A program made the position numbers and the translations under genes. From contig JAFGOE010000100.1 of NCBI GenBank assembly GCA_016926625.1, positions 21,727 to 85,726 on the forward strand: 64,000 nt of DNA, given 5' to 3'. Shown here one piece after another: positions 46,885-56,039 of this stretch. The notes beneath the pieces are model-generated. The model saw only the letters and a list, made by a program, of their open reading frames with translations, was not told the origin of the DNA and ran no database searches. The stretch comes from Candidatus Zhuqueibacterota bacterium (GTDB lineage: Bacteria; Zhuqueibacterota; Zhuqueibacteria; Thermofontimicrobiales; Thiofontviventaceae). Numbering within the stretch: position 1 is the stretch's first letter; every line of letters begins with the position of its first letter.

Positions 46885-47700
46885 TTATACGATGTTAAAA
46901 AATCGTATGAGTACGGCAATCAGGAGCAGGGCGACAGCACTGCTGATTACGATATAATCCGAAGACTTGAATTCCAGCTGTTTAAAGCGCGTTCGTTCTT
47001 CACCGCCAGTATAACATCGTGCATCCATGGCCATGGCCAGTTCGTCGGCTCGGCGAAATACCGACATAAACAGCGGAAGCAATAAAGGAATAATGCTGTG
47101 AACTCTTTTCATAAGGTTCCCTTTAAACTTCATCCCTCTGGATATCTGTGCTTTACGTAATTTATCGGCTTCAAGAATAAGAGTTGGTATAAAACGGAGC
47201 GATAGCGTGATCATCATGGTAACATCGTGCACGGGAAGACCGATTTTCTTCATCGGTGTCAGCAATTTCTCCAGAGCATCGGTGATTTCGATCGGAGATG
47301 TAGTAAGCGTTAAAATGGCGGCAAATAATATTAACAGACAGAGTCGAAGAGAGTAAGTGATCCCTCTGAATAAACCTTGTCTTATCACATACAATGGCGT
47401 GTGATCACCATTTAGCGATTGTGGATCCTCGGAAAATATAATATGAATCAAAATCGTTAGAACGAACAACCATAGAAATGGTTTTAGATTTCTAAGCACA
47501 AAAGCGGGAGGGATGTTAGAACTCTTAATAATCGCGTACAGACCGAGACTCAGTACCAGTAACGCGAACGGATGGCCGATTATCAACATGATGGTCATAC
47601 AGATGAACGTCACCAGCAGTTTCGTTCTGGGATCTAACTGATGAATAGACGACTCTGCGGGGTAATATTGTCCCAACGTAATATCGTTTAAAATCGGCAT
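46885..47700 (-). CDS. ecfT: ECF transporter transmembrane component EcfT
   Basis: A membrane protein of about five helices with the two coupling motifs of EcfT: AQISRGMKF and MAMDARCYTGG, which contact the ABC ATPases. It normally works with EcfA1/EcfA2 and a substrate-binding S component to import vitamins or metals. No EcfA or S gene is in the window, so the remaining subunits must be elsewhere. AAGGA precedes the ATG. It is the first gene of the long minus-strand run that reaches gatB. Confidence 0.93.
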   Translation of the reverse strand: MPILNDITLGQYYPAESSIHQLDPRTKLLVTFICMTIMLIIGHPFALLVLSLGLYAIIKSSNIPPAFVLRNLKPFLWLFVLTILIHIIFSEDPQSLNGDHTPLYVIRQGLFRGITYSLRLCLLILFAAILTLTTSPIEITDALEKLLTPMKKIGLPVHDVTMMITLSLRFIPTLILEADKLRKAQISRGMKFKGNLMKRVHSIIPLLLPLFMSVFRRADELAMAMDARCYTGGEERTRFKQLEFKSSDYIVISSAVALLLIAVLIRFFNIV

Positions 47701-47784
47701 ATCGTCCTTTTTTCATTAATAAATAGATAAAATATACTAAAATTTTTAATAAAAAACAAATAAAAACATGGTATAACTTTATGA

Positions 47785-47827
47785 TCAAGTATTTTTTACT
47801 TGACTTTTTAGTAGATTTATTTATATT
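47785..47827 (+). promoter_or_regulatory. OPT promoter with overlapping palindrome
   Basis: TTGACT (47800-47805) and TATATT (47822-47827) are 16 bases apart and face the OPT gene. A perfect inverted repeat TCAAGTA-N5-TACTTGA at 47785-47803 covers the first part of the -35 box, a position suited to a repressor. The 212-base gap also has to hold the ecfT promoter on the other strand. Confidence 0.5.
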
Positions 47828-47912
47828 TTCTAGATTACATAAATATTAATAAATTGATAAATTAGAGTAATAATCGTTTTCATTCTTTTAAATCCCAACT
47901 TAAGGAGGCAGT

Positions 47913-49892
47913 ATGGCGGATGTCAATGGATATAAGCCTTATGTACCGCTCGATTCGAAGATGAGGGAATTATCATTCAAAGCACTGTTTATTGGTGTTT
48001 TGCTTGCCATAATTCTTGGAGCAGCCAATGCATATTTAGGATTGGTAGCTGGTATGACAGTAGCTGCGACGTTCCCGGCAGCTGTGATCGCGATAGCAGC
48101 ATTACGTCCTTTCAAGGGTACGGTGCTTGAGGAGAATATCGCCAGAACAACGGGTGCCGTAGGTGAAGCATTAGCAGCTGGGGCAATTTTTACCATTCCA
48201 GCGTTTTTGATTTCGGGAGTATGGTCTGAATTTGATTACGTTAAGAGCACACTCCTGATGTTGCTTGGGGGTGTTTTGGGAGTTCTGTTCATTATCATTG
48301 TCAGGAGAACTCTTGTAGAAGATGCGACGCTGCCGTTTCCCGAGAGCCAGGCGTGTTCTGAGATCGTAAAGGCGGGACAGAAGGCGGATAGTGGTGGAGC
48401 AAAATATGTATTCTGGGCTATGGGTCTTGGAGGCTTGATCGAGTTATTAAAGAATTCAAATGGCATCCTGCTGGTGAAGTCATATATCAAGCATGTGTTC
48501 TCGCTCGGAGAATCCACGGTGCAATTCCTGATTGGTAAAAAGGAGGTCGCCAAATCCTTTAGTGGGAAAATGATGATCGAGACGCCGGCTGCTTCAGCGG
48601 CTCTGACAGGAGTCGGTTACATCATCGGTCCCAAATACGCATCGATCACTTTTTCGGGTGGCGTATTCGGTTGGTTGTTTTTGATGCCATTGGTATTATT
48701 TTTGAGCGGTGATCAGAGCCAACTCTTGCAATTCGGAGATTGGAAAGAGGTAGCATCCTCGATGTACAACGCGCAGGTGAAACCCATCGCGGTCGGCGCC
48801 ATGTTGGTGGGAGCGTTCTGGACGTTGTACAAGATGCGAAAGAATTTAATTGCCGGAATAAAACGTTCCATCGGAGATATGAAATCGAGTCCCACAGGTG
48901 AAAAGAAAGTGATTATACGGACTGATAAAGATATTCCATTTGGTACGGTGTTACTATCCATCGGCGTTTTACTGATCCCCCTTATTTTCATTTATCAGGC
49001 GTTTACGGGTAGTTTCGGAAGTGCGATCGTCGCAGCTATCGTCATGGCGTTTGCCGGACTCTTATTTGCAGCGGTTGCGGGTTATTTGGTAGGCATCATC
49101 GGCAGTTCATCAAATCCGATCTCCGGCTTAACGTTAACGACGTTGCTAATCGCCGCCGTATTGATGGTTGTTCTAGGAGTTAAGGGTGACCATGGTGTCG
49201 CAGCAGTGCTCGGTGTAGCGGCCGTCGTATGCTGTGTCGCCGGAGTGGCAGGAGATATGATCCAGGACTGGAAAGTGGGTCACATCCTGGGTGGTACGCC
49301 ATGGCGAATGGAGGTTGCCGGTTTGATAGGAGTCGTTTTTGCTGCTTTAACGCTCATCGTACCGCTCGCTCTACTGCACAATGCGAATTTGGATACGGGT
49401 GGTATCGGTGGCGAGACGTTACCCGCTCCGCAAGCGGGACTGATGGCGATGATGGCCAAAGGTATCGTCGGAGGCGAAATGGCCTGGCCGCTTGTGATAG
49501 CCGGCATGTTGTTCGCCGTCGCCCTGATTCTGATCGGCTCCCCGTCGCCCATGTTGATCGCTGTCGGTATGTACTTGCCACTTCATTCCACGGCTTGTAT
49601 CTTTGTCGGTGGCATCATCAAATATTTCGCCGATAAAATGGCGAACCGTGATAAGCAGACAGAGGAGAAGCGTACGGTGCTTGATAATACAGGACTCCTC
49701 ATCGCTTCGGGACTGGTTGCCGGTGAAGCCTTGACCGGCGTCATTACCGCAGGATTGAAGGCAGCCCGTATCAATTTACCCGAGTTGCTCAAGCTGGGAG
49801 ATGGTTCAGCATGGCTGGGGATCGTCGTATTTGCTGTGCTCGCCTATGTGCTGATCTATTACCCGGTTAAGGCGATGAAAAACGAGAAATAA
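47913..49892 (+). CDS. OPT-family oligopeptide transporter
   Basis: An integral membrane protein of 659 residues with about 14-16 hydrophobic segments. It shows OPT family blocks such as YLGLVAGMTVAATFPAAV, NIARTTGAVGEALAAGAIF and LPFPESQACSEIVKAGQ. OPT carriers import oligopeptides or metal chelates with protons. The ATG has an AAGGAGG. A 12-bp hairpin follows the stop. The substrate is not known. Confidence 0.93.
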   Translation: MADVNGYKPYVPLDSKMRELSFKALFIGVLLAIILGAANAYLGLVAGMTVAATFPAAVIAIAALRPFKGTVLEENIARTTGAVGEALAAGAIFTIPAFLISGVWSEFDYVKSTLLMLLGGVLGVLFIIIVRRTLVEDATLPFPESQACSEIVKAGQKADSGGAKYVFWAMGLGGLIELLKNSNGILLVKSYIKHVFSLGESTVQFLIGKKEVAKSFSGKMMIETPAASAALTGVGYIIGPKYASITFSGGVFGWLFLMPLVLFLSGDQSQLLQFGDWKEVASSMYNAQVKPIAVGAMLVGAFWTLYKMRKNLIAGIKRSIGDMKSSPTGEKKVIIRTDKDIPFGTVLLSIGVLLIPLIFIYQAFTGSFGSAIVAAIVMAFAGLLFAAVAGYLVGIIGSSSNPISGLTLTTLLIAAVLMVVLGVKGDHGVAAVLGVAAVVCCVAGVAGDMIQDWKVGHILGGTPWRMEVAGLIGVVFAALTLIVPLALLHNANLDTGGIGGETLPAPQAGLMAMMAKGIVGGEMAWPLVIAGMLFAVALILIGSPSPMLIAVGMYLPLHSTACIFVGGIIKYFADKMANRDKQTEEKRTVLDNTGLLIASGLVAGEALTGVITAGLKAARINLPELLKLGDGSAWLGIVVFAVLAYVLIYYPVKAMKNEK

Positions 49893-49922
49893 ATCATATA
49901 AACGGATAGATAACACAGGAAC

Positions 49923-49952
49923 GAAGGGTCTTTGATCATGCAAAGACCCTTC
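49923..49952 (+). terminator. 12-bp hairpin between OPT and PqqD-like genes
   Basis: GAAGGGTCTTTG and its exact complement surround a 6-base loop. No T-run follows, so it may be a partial terminator or an RNA processing/attenuation site that separates expression of the transporter from the next gene. Confidence 0.55.
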
Positions 49953-49961
49953 ATCGCTATT

Positions 49962-50324
49962 ATGAGCAAAGCAAAAAAACAAGAAGACAGATCACAAATC
50001 AATCTATTGGATGTAGTCCCGGTGAAGCTTGTCGATTCAGAGACGGATGGCAATGGATTGACCGTATTGCTGAAACCGAAATTCAAGAATAACTATATCA
50101 AAAAATATCTCGTTCCCCGCATGAAGCATCCGAATTATAAAATCAATCTCGATGAATTTGGTAGTTACGTCTGGTATCTATGCGATGGTACTCGAAACGT
50201 TTTTAAGATTGCTGAATCACTGCGTGAGAAATTTGGCGATAAGATCGAACCTGTGCACGAACGGCTCGGATTTTTTATCAGACAGTTAGAACAAAATAAA
50301 CTAATCCGTTACAAAATAGATTAG
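49962..50324 (+). CDS. Stand-alone PqqD-like protein
   Basis: The last ~65 residues match the PqqD fold (winged helix): INLDEFGSYVWYLCDGTRNV, then AESLREKFG and FIRQLEQNKLI. This fold includes the RiPP recognition elements that present precursor peptides to modifying enzymes. The frame opens at a TTG at 49932 inside the hairpin; the ATG at 49962 is preferred. No radical-SAM enzyme or precursor peptide is nearby, so the role is unclear. Confidence 0.75.
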   Translation: MSKAKKQEDRSQINLLDVVPVKLVDSETDGNGLTVLLKPKFKNNYIKKYLVPRMKHPNYKINLDEFGSYVWYLCDGTRNVFKIAESLREKFGDKIEPVHERLGFFIRQLEQNKLIRYKID

Positions 50325-50440
50325 TTCTTGCCTCTCATCTACTTCGCTAAATGAAATCATTTAGTATTATCAATCGATAAATGCGACGATGGACCTGCGC
50401 CGTATACTATCAATTTTTAAAATCAACCGTTAGATAGTGC

Positions 50441-50469
50441 TTGACATTACCACTTTGTTTATATAAATT
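50441..50469 (+). promoter_or_regulatory. Consensus -35 promoter of CsgG-type gene
   Basis: A perfect TTGACA at 50441-50446 is followed by AT-rich TATAAATT; TAAATT at 17-base spacing or TATAAA at 15 can serve as -10. It lies about 45 bases before the ribosome binding site. Confidence 0.55.
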
Positions 50470-50511
50470 GGTTATGTAATTAGTCAGTGTTTCAGTAAAA
50501 GGAGAGGAGAG

Positions 50512-51987
50512 ATGATCAGGAAGTATTTAATTTTTTGTCTGCTGTTGGCCGGGATCAGTATTTCATGTGCTCCTTACCGGATGAAGGCCGTGTTAGCCTA
50601 TCGGGACAAAAATTACGAATCTGCCTTGAATTACAACCTGAGTTACATCAGGAACCATCCAAATGATCAAACCGCCCTTGATTTATTGAATAAATCCGCA
50701 ATCAGGTATTTTGAACAAACGAAGAGACAAATCGAACACTTTGAGAGAATAGAGGATTGGCAAAATCTTCTGCAAATTACCAATCGGTCTTACGATCTAT
50801 TATCACAGGCAATTCAGGTTGTCGGCATTACTCATCCCACGAAGGCGGAATTAGAATATCTGCTTTCGGTCAAAGACCAGTCGAAAATGAACAGTGCTCA
50901 GGAGGCTTTCGATGAAGCCATGAGGCTCTACAATAGCGGGGATTATCAGCAGGCACTGGGAAAATTTAATGAAGTAAATTCAATGGTCAAACACTATCGA
51001 AATACTGATGACATGATTCGACAAGTGAACGAGATGATTGCTGAAATGGAATATCGGAAGGCAAAGCAACTGCTGATGAGTGATGACCTCGAAAACGCAC
51101 TGATGCAATTGGAAAGTGTTCAACGTTATGTACCCAATTACCGAGATACCCACGCGCTTGTTTCATCTCTCAAACATCAATTAGCCGATCGCTATTTTGA
51201 AGAAGCTGATAGATCGTTACAGAATGCGGACTATCTGCATGCGCATCAAGCGATGGAGAAGGTTATGGAATATCGAGGTGACTATCCGGGAGCGAGGGAG
51301 AGACTTAAAGAGGTCGAAGATAAATTGACGCGTCGCATTGCTGTATTTCCTTTTGAAGCACAGGATCTGCCAGTTTCGTATGGCGACATGGCGGCGCAGA
51401 AGGTGATTGCAGAGTTATTGGGACGGCGTGATAAATTCATCAAAGTTTTGGAACGACAAAATCTAGAAAAAATATTTGAAGAACAGGCATTATCTCAGAC
51501 AGGGGCCATCGATGAGGCGACTGCTGTGGAAGTCGGTAAGTTGGGGGGCGTCAATACCATCGTACTCGGTACCATCTCTTTGGTATCCTACTCTGATTCA
51601 CCCACGACGAAAGAGACCAAAGTCGGTACATATAATCGTGTGTACCGAGACGTGAGGAATGTGAAACGTGAGAAGAAAGAGACATTCCATTACTCCCTTT
51701 TTGAAAAAAAACGCAGTGTCGAAGTGAACGTCAACTACAGGCTGATCGATGTTGAAACCGGCGAAATCATGGAGAGCCATGCGGTGAATTCAGTTCAAAC
51801 CGATGCGGTGAGCTGGGTTAATGCACCGAAGGCGAGAATGGATGATCTACCTGCTTCGGTCAAGGACATGGCGACCACGGCAAAGAGTCTCAAACCGAAA
51901 GATAATCTGATTAACAGCGCGCTTTCCGATGCGTCAAGCAAGGTTTCAAATTTTATTATTTCTAAGATTTCCAAGGGAGGTATTTAA
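50512..51987 (+). CDS. CsgG-like lipoprotein with TPR-type repeats
   Basis: The lipoprotein signal ends in the lipobox SISC. Residues about 25-270 form helical repeats of TPR type (YESALNYN, YQQALGKFNEV, LENALMQLESV). Residues about 275-490 match the CsgG/curli-assembly fold: RRIAVFPFEA, then LERQNLEKIFEEQALSQTG and NTIVLGTISLVSY. CsgG itself is a secretion pore, but many CsgG-domain lipoproteins have other roles. The next gene starts two bases after the stop, so both are co-expressed. Confidence 0.85.
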   Translation: MIRKYLIFCLLLAGISISCAPYRMKAVLAYRDKNYESALNYNLSYIRNHPNDQTALDLLNKSAIRYFEQTKRQIEHFERIEDWQNLLQITNRSYDLLSQAIQVVGITHPTKAELEYLLSVKDQSKMNSAQEAFDEAMRLYNSGDYQQALGKFNEVNSMVKHYRNTDDMIRQVNEMIAEMEYRKAKQLLMSDDLENALMQLESVQRYVPNYRDTHALVSSLKHQLADRYFEEADRSLQNADYLHAHQAMEKVMEYRGDYPGARERLKEVEDKLTRRIAVFPFEAQDLPVSYGDMAAQKVIAELLGRRDKFIKVLERQNLEKIFEEQALSQTGAIDEATAVEVGKLGGVNTIVLGTISLVSYSDSPTTKETKVGTYNRVYRDVRNVKREKKETFHYSLFEKKRSVEVNVNYRLIDVETGEIMESHAVNSVQTDAVSWVNAPKARMDDLPASVKDMATTAKSLKPKDNLINSALSDASSKVSNFIISKISKGGI

Positions 51988-51988
51988 C

Positions 51989-52669
51989 ATGAAAAAGATA
52001 TGGGCGACGTTCGTTATATCACTCTTGTTCATGGTACCCTCCCGCAGTGAGGCTATTGAATATCCAATTATATCAGCAGCTATTCATGGGGGTTGGGGGC
52101 AAAATCAGCTTGAAAGCGGTTTCTTTTTGAATGGCTTTATGCGTTATTCGGTAGAAGCCTATGTACCGGGCTTGCACTTCGACGTCGGATTCAGTCCCAG
52201 TTTCTACAACTCGTTGAAAGATGAGGAGATAAAAAATCCGGATCCAAACACGGAATTACGTACGATCACGATGAACATGCGAAATCACATAGCGTATCTT
52301 GGCAGTTCGATCCATATAAAACCGTTTACAAAATTTGCTTCTATCTATGTGGGGGGAGGACTCGATATTAGTTTTATTAATGTGAGTGAATCGGTCACGG
52401 ATAAGTACTGGGATCCTGTGGCGAACGAGTATCAGGAAGAGGAGGTGTCAAAAACCGATCTCTTAAGCGAAATCGTTCCGGGAGTTCATTTGCTGGGTGG
52501 ACTTCGATTCTTCATCGGCAATTTTGGTACGCTGGATCTTGAAGTGCGACAAACCTATTCAAATGTGGATGCGGAAAAATGGATGAACGAGGAATCCCGC
52601 GAGGCCTACGGAGATAAAAGTTGGAACAATTTCATCGTGAATATGGGTCTGTCCGTTTTTATTTTTTAA
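51989..52669 (+). CDS. Predicted outer-membrane beta-barrel protein
   Basis: Signal peptide about 1-22 (ISLLFMVPSRSEA), then alternating beta-strand sequence with aromatic girdles, ending in FIVNMGLSVFIF with a terminal Phe as in outer-membrane barrels. The ATG at 51989 has GGGAGG 8 bases upstream, so the longer frame opening at 51929 is not used. No family assigned. Tight coupling to the CsgG-like lipoprotein suggests they form one outer-membrane assembly. Confidence 0.72.
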   Translation: MKKIWATFVISLLFMVPSRSEAIEYPIISAAIHGGWGQNQLESGFFLNGFMRYSVEAYVPGLHFDVGFSPSFYNSLKDEEIKNPDPNTELRTITMNMRNHIAYLGSSIHIKPFTKFASIYVGGGLDISFINVSESVTDKYWDPVANEYQEEEVSKTDLLSEIVPGVHLLGGLRFFIGNFGTLDLEVRQTYSNVDAEKWMNEESREAYGDKSWNNFIVNMGLSVFIF

Positions 52670-52697
52670 TGGTTAAAGCGAAATCGACAAAGAGAGA

Positions 52698-53555
52698 ATG
52701 AAGTATTTAATTGTGCACGCTGACGATGGAGGAATTCACAGCTCGGTCAATGACGCGATCGTGGATGGTTTAGAAAAATGTTATTTTAGTAGCACGAGTA
52801 TTTTAGTACCGGCTCTCAATTCTACAGCAATGATGGCACGTCTATTATTAAACCCCCATTTTGATGTCGGTGTTCACCTGTGTCTGACCCGAGGGCAGAT
52901 CCGATCACCGTGGAAACCGGTATTGCCCGCTTCTCAGGTACAGAGCCTGGTCGATTCTAATGGTCATCTATGGCATACTATAGAATTATTTGATCAGCAC
53001 GCAAACATAGATGAGGTTGAAAAGGAGTTAAGATCTCAAATCGAGACGGTCCTGGAAGCCGGCCTAAAACCGACACATATCGATTCACATCAGGGGACGA
53101 TGTTTCTAAACAAAGAGTTACTGATGCTGTACGTGCATCTTGGTGAAGACTATGATCTCACTCCGATGGTCTTGAAACCATCCAAAATTCTTACCGCTTT
53201 TATCAACCAGCGACATTTAAAATTAACATTCGATGACCTGCAGTCAATCCAGGCGAAGAAACGGCTAGCCCTGGATTTCCTGTATATGGCTGATCTGAAG
53301 AACGACGATTATGCTGAGCGTAAGAATCTTTATAAAGAGGTTCTGGACAACTTACCCCATGGTGTGTCTCAAATAATCGTTCATCCAGGATTTGATGATG
53401 AGGAATTAAGGAAAATGACAGCATCGAGCAGGGCGCGACAGCTGGATTATTCAATTTTCAAAGAGTTTACGATGAATGAGGTCTTTGCAGAGAAGAACAT
53501 TCAATTGATAAATTGGGATTATTTAAGAAAACAGGACTTGTTGAATGAAAACTAA
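52698..53555 (+). CDS. YdjC/ChbG-family carbohydrate deacetylase
   Basis: The YdjC family removes acetyl groups from small amino-sugar oligosaccharides. Conserved blocks are IVHADDGG (metal Asp), DVGVHLCLT, THIDSHQG (metal His pair) and QIIVHPGFDD. At 285 residues it is normal in size. It overlaps ddl by 11 bases. Next to Ddl, a role with cell-wall-derived sugars is plausible. Confidence 0.9.
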   Translation: MKYLIVHADDGGIHSSVNDAIVDGLEKCYFSSTSILVPALNSTAMMARLLLNPHFDVGVHLCLTRGQIRSPWKPVLPASQVQSLVDSNGHLWHTIELFDQHANIDEVEKELRSQIETVLEAGLKPTHIDSHQGTMFLNKELLMLYVHLGEDYDLTPMVLKPSKILTAFINQRHLKLTFDDLQSIQAKKRLALDFLYMADLKNDDYAERKNLYKEVLDNLPHGVSQIIVHPGFDDEELRKMTASSRARQLDYSIFKEFTMNEVFAEKNIQLINWDYLRKQDLLNEN

Positions 53556-54651
53556 AAAGAAATTACGTGTCGGAATCTTGTTCGGTGGAAAATCTGCAGA
53601 GCATGAGGTATCCTTGCTGTCAGCCAGAAATGTCGTTCAGGCAATCGACAAAGATAAATTTGACCTTGTTCTGATCGGTATTGAAAAATCAGGACGTTGG
53701 CAGTTAAATGATATAAACGAATACCTTGTAAATCCTGATGATCCGAAAAAGGTAAGGCTTATTCACACAACGGATGAAGTCACACTCGTTCCGGGTGATC
53801 GCGAGAAACAGTTTATCAACATCGAAAAAAATCAATATCTGAGACCTCTCGATGTGATCTTTCCGGTGTTGCATGGTCCGCTGGGTGAGGATGGTACGGT
53901 TCAGGGATTGTTAAAATTAGTTGATATACCGTTTGTCGGAGCTGGCGTGCTGGGGTCGGCTATCGCCATGGATAAAGACGTGACCAAGCGATTACTCAGG
54001 GAGGCAGGACTCCCGATAGCTAAATTCATGGTATTTAATAAGACAAAATTGGATGATATAGATTATGATGAGATCGAAGAGAAATTAGGGTATCCTTGTT
54101 TCGTGAAACCGGCGAATATGGGATCATCCGTCGGTATCAGCAAGGTCAAGAGTAGCGAAGAATTGAAGGCAGCTATCCGAGCTGCCGCACAATTCGATGA
54201 AAAAATTCTGGTAGAAGAGTATATCAGAGGACGTGAGATTGAATGCTCTGTGTTGGGAAACGAAGAACCACAAGCTTCTTTACCAGGGGAAATATTGCCG
54301 AGTCACGAATATTATTCCTATGTAGCCAAATATATCGATGACCATGGAGCGCGACTGGATGCTCCGGCGAAGCTCTCGACTGACTTTATCAATCGAGTGA
54401 AAAATTTAGCAATCGAGGCTTATCATGTGTTATGTTGTCAGGGAATGGCTCGGGTGGATTTCTTCTTGAAAGAGAATGGGACATTAATCATCAATGAGAT
54501 TAATACTATACCTGGTTTCACCAAGATTAGTATGTATCCCAAACTCTGGGAGATAACGGGTTTAAAATACAAAGATCTGATTACTGTTTTGATCGATCTG
54601 GCGATTCGTCGCCATGAGAAAGAAAAATTATTGAAATCATCCTACGATTGA
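53545..54651 (+). CDS. ddl: D-alanine-D-alanine ligase
   Basis: An ATP-grasp ligase making D-Ala-D-Ala for peptidoglycan. GILFGGKSAEHEVSLLSARN, VFPVLHGPLGEDGTVQG, the ATP-grasp block FVKPANMGSSVGISK, EYIRGREIECSVLGN and NEINTIPGFTKISMYPKLWE are present. The KLWE/K ending of the omega loop with Tyr in SHEYYSY fits a D-Ala:D-Ala, not D-lactate, ligase. The 368-residue length is standard. Confidence 0.97.
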   Translation: MKTKKKLRVGILFGGKSAEHEVSLLSARNVVQAIDKDKFDLVLIGIEKSGRWQLNDINEYLVNPDDPKKVRLIHTTDEVTLVPGDREKQFINIEKNQYLRPLDVIFPVLHGPLGEDGTVQGLLKLVDIPFVGAGVLGSAIAMDKDVTKRLLREAGLPIAKFMVFNKTKLDDIDYDEIEEKLGYPCFVKPANMGSSVGISKVKSSEELKAAIRAAAQFDEKILVEEYIRGREIECSVLGNEEPQASLPGEILPSHEYYSYVAKYIDDHGARLDAPAKLSTDFINRVKNLAIEAYHVLCCQGMARVDFFLKENGTLIINEINTIPGFTKISMYPKLWEITGLKYKDLITVLIDLAIRRHEKEKLLKSSYD

Positions 54652-54700
54652 TCGCATGTACAGCCTGGGTGCTTTGCAGCGAATTGATGCATCATTCCCT

Positions 54701-54913
54701 TTATGACCACATTCGACATAGTTTGATGATCAATAATAATATCGGGAGGATATGAAAACATAGATCGACTATATCCAATGGTTTCTTTAGTTTGCCGGCG
54801 AACAACATTTTTAATTTCTTTAAAAGATGTGGCTCAGGAAAGAATGGAGCCAGACTTAATACTACCGTCAAAATTACCAGCGTAGTAAGTGGTAATTTAT
54901 CAAGCCAATTCAT
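54701..54913 (-). CDS. Tiny membrane protein annotated in databases as 'RND transporter'
   Basis: A 70-residue protein with two membrane helices. The pattern MNWLDKLPLTTLVILTVVLS, then APFFPEPHLLKKLKML and a DIVDLCFHILPILLLIIKL end, resembles a widespread short family that is often, without evidence, called RND transporter. It is too small for a transporter. It overlaps the upstream minus-strand gene by 14 bases. Confidence 0.65.
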   Translation of the reverse strand: MNWLDKLPLTTLVILTVVLSLAPFFPEPHLLKKLKMLFAGKLKKPLDIVDLCFHILPILLLIIKLCRMWS

Positions 54914-55208
54914 TACAACGATCCTTTCTTCGACTAAACGTTTGTTCGATGATGGATTGTCTTATCTCGTTGATTAATATCGACTCATGATCCGGATTCC
55001 TGGAAAAGAGAATGTCATACGACTTGCCACGAGAAATATTTTTAATATATCCGGGCATTGATGACAATCCGCTCTTGAAGTGCCTTCCTGTGAGCGTTGA
55101 TAATAAAATTTTTACGCAGCAAAATATAAATAATAAAAACAAAGGTAGCAAGAAAAATATTGATAATTCATAAAAATTTCGTAGTAAATCAAGCTTGACC
55201 CGTATCAA
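54900..55208 (-). CDS. Small membrane-anchored hypothetical protein
   Basis: A 102-residue product with one N-terminal hydrophobic segment (SIFFLLPLFLLFIFCCVKIL) and a basic cytoplasmic tail. The frame starts with a TTG preceded by AGGA. I do not recognise the family. Its overlap with the 70-residue membrane protein gene suggests a two-gene unit. Confidence 0.45.
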   Translation of the reverse strand: MIRVKLDLLRNFYELSIFFLLPLFLLFIFCCVKILLSTLTGRHFKSGLSSMPGYIKNISRGKSYDILFSRNPDHESILINEIRQSIIEQTFSRRKDRCNELA

Positions 55209-55367
55209 TGACTTCCTATTGATGGTTTTAGAAATTGATAGGGTCGTGATTCGAACAAAACGTCGTGATCTTAGAACGATTCACGCACCTGGGCTGACCG
55301 AAAATAAATATTTAGCTTTATTTATTCAGAAGGGCATCTGATCTCTAATTAAAACGGAGTAGAAACA

Positions 55368-55892
55368 ATGAATCGATTCAATATCGAGATCAAAGCGAAA
55401 GTGGACAATCTAGATGAAATTAGAAATAAGTTAAAGGAGATGAGTGCCGAATTTAAGGGACAGGATCATCAGATCGACATCTATTTTCAGGTAAAAAAAG
55501 GACGCTTAAAGCTTCGCGAGGGCACGATCGAGCGTTGTCTTGTCTATTACGAGCGTGAAAATAAGACATCGCCCAAACGGTCAGAGGTTTTGTTGTATCA
55601 AACCGATAACACCCAGGATCTGAAAGAGATCCTACTAAAACTCTTTGATATCAAAATAGTCGTTGATAAGATGAGGGAGATTTATTTCAAGGAAAATATA
55701 AAGTTTCATCTCGACTCAGTTGCATCCCTGGGAAAATTTGTAGAGATTGAGGTGATTTGCGATGAGAGAGAACCTGACCATAAGTTGATGCTTAAAACCT
55801 GTCAATATTACATGGATTTATTGGGTGTGAAAGATCAAGATTTGATTGATCTTTCCTATAGTGATCTGTTATTATTGAAGCGACAGGAGTGA
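55368..55892 (+). CDS. CYTH-domain protein (class IV adenylate cyclase-like)
   Basis: A CYTH/triphosphate tunnel protein. The N-terminal NIEIKAKV is the signature of the CyaB-like branch, followed by QIDIYFQVKKGRLKLRE (paired Lys/Arg lining the tunnel) and LGKFVEIEV near the end. The 174-residue size is typical. The family includes thiamine triphosphatases, tripolyphosphatases and adenylate cyclases, so the substrate is open. ACGGAG lies before the ATG. Confidence 0.85.
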   Translation: MNRFNIEIKAKVDNLDEIRNKLKEMSAEFKGQDHQIDIYFQVKKGRLKLREGTIERCLVYYERENKTSPKRSEVLLYQTDNTQDLKEILLKLFDIKIVVDKMREIYFKENIKFHLDSVASLGKFVEIEVICDEREPDHKLMLKTCQYYMDLLGVKDQDLIDLSYSDLLLLKRQE

Positions 55893-56039
55893 TTGACAGC
55901 AATGTTTATGCTTTTGACTATTGATTCAGGAATGACTGATAAACTGTCCTGTATCGATCATTGGAATAAATAATTTTTTAATTTTAGTCGCCCGTAACCT
56001 GGTCAGGCGATGATCAGCGTTTAAACGTTTTATTCAAGA

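Noticed and set aside
55240..55320. GATTCGAAC sequence resembling a reversed tRNA T-loop
   Set aside because: Neither strand gives a complementary T-stem or an acceptor stem at the right distance, so no tRNA is called.
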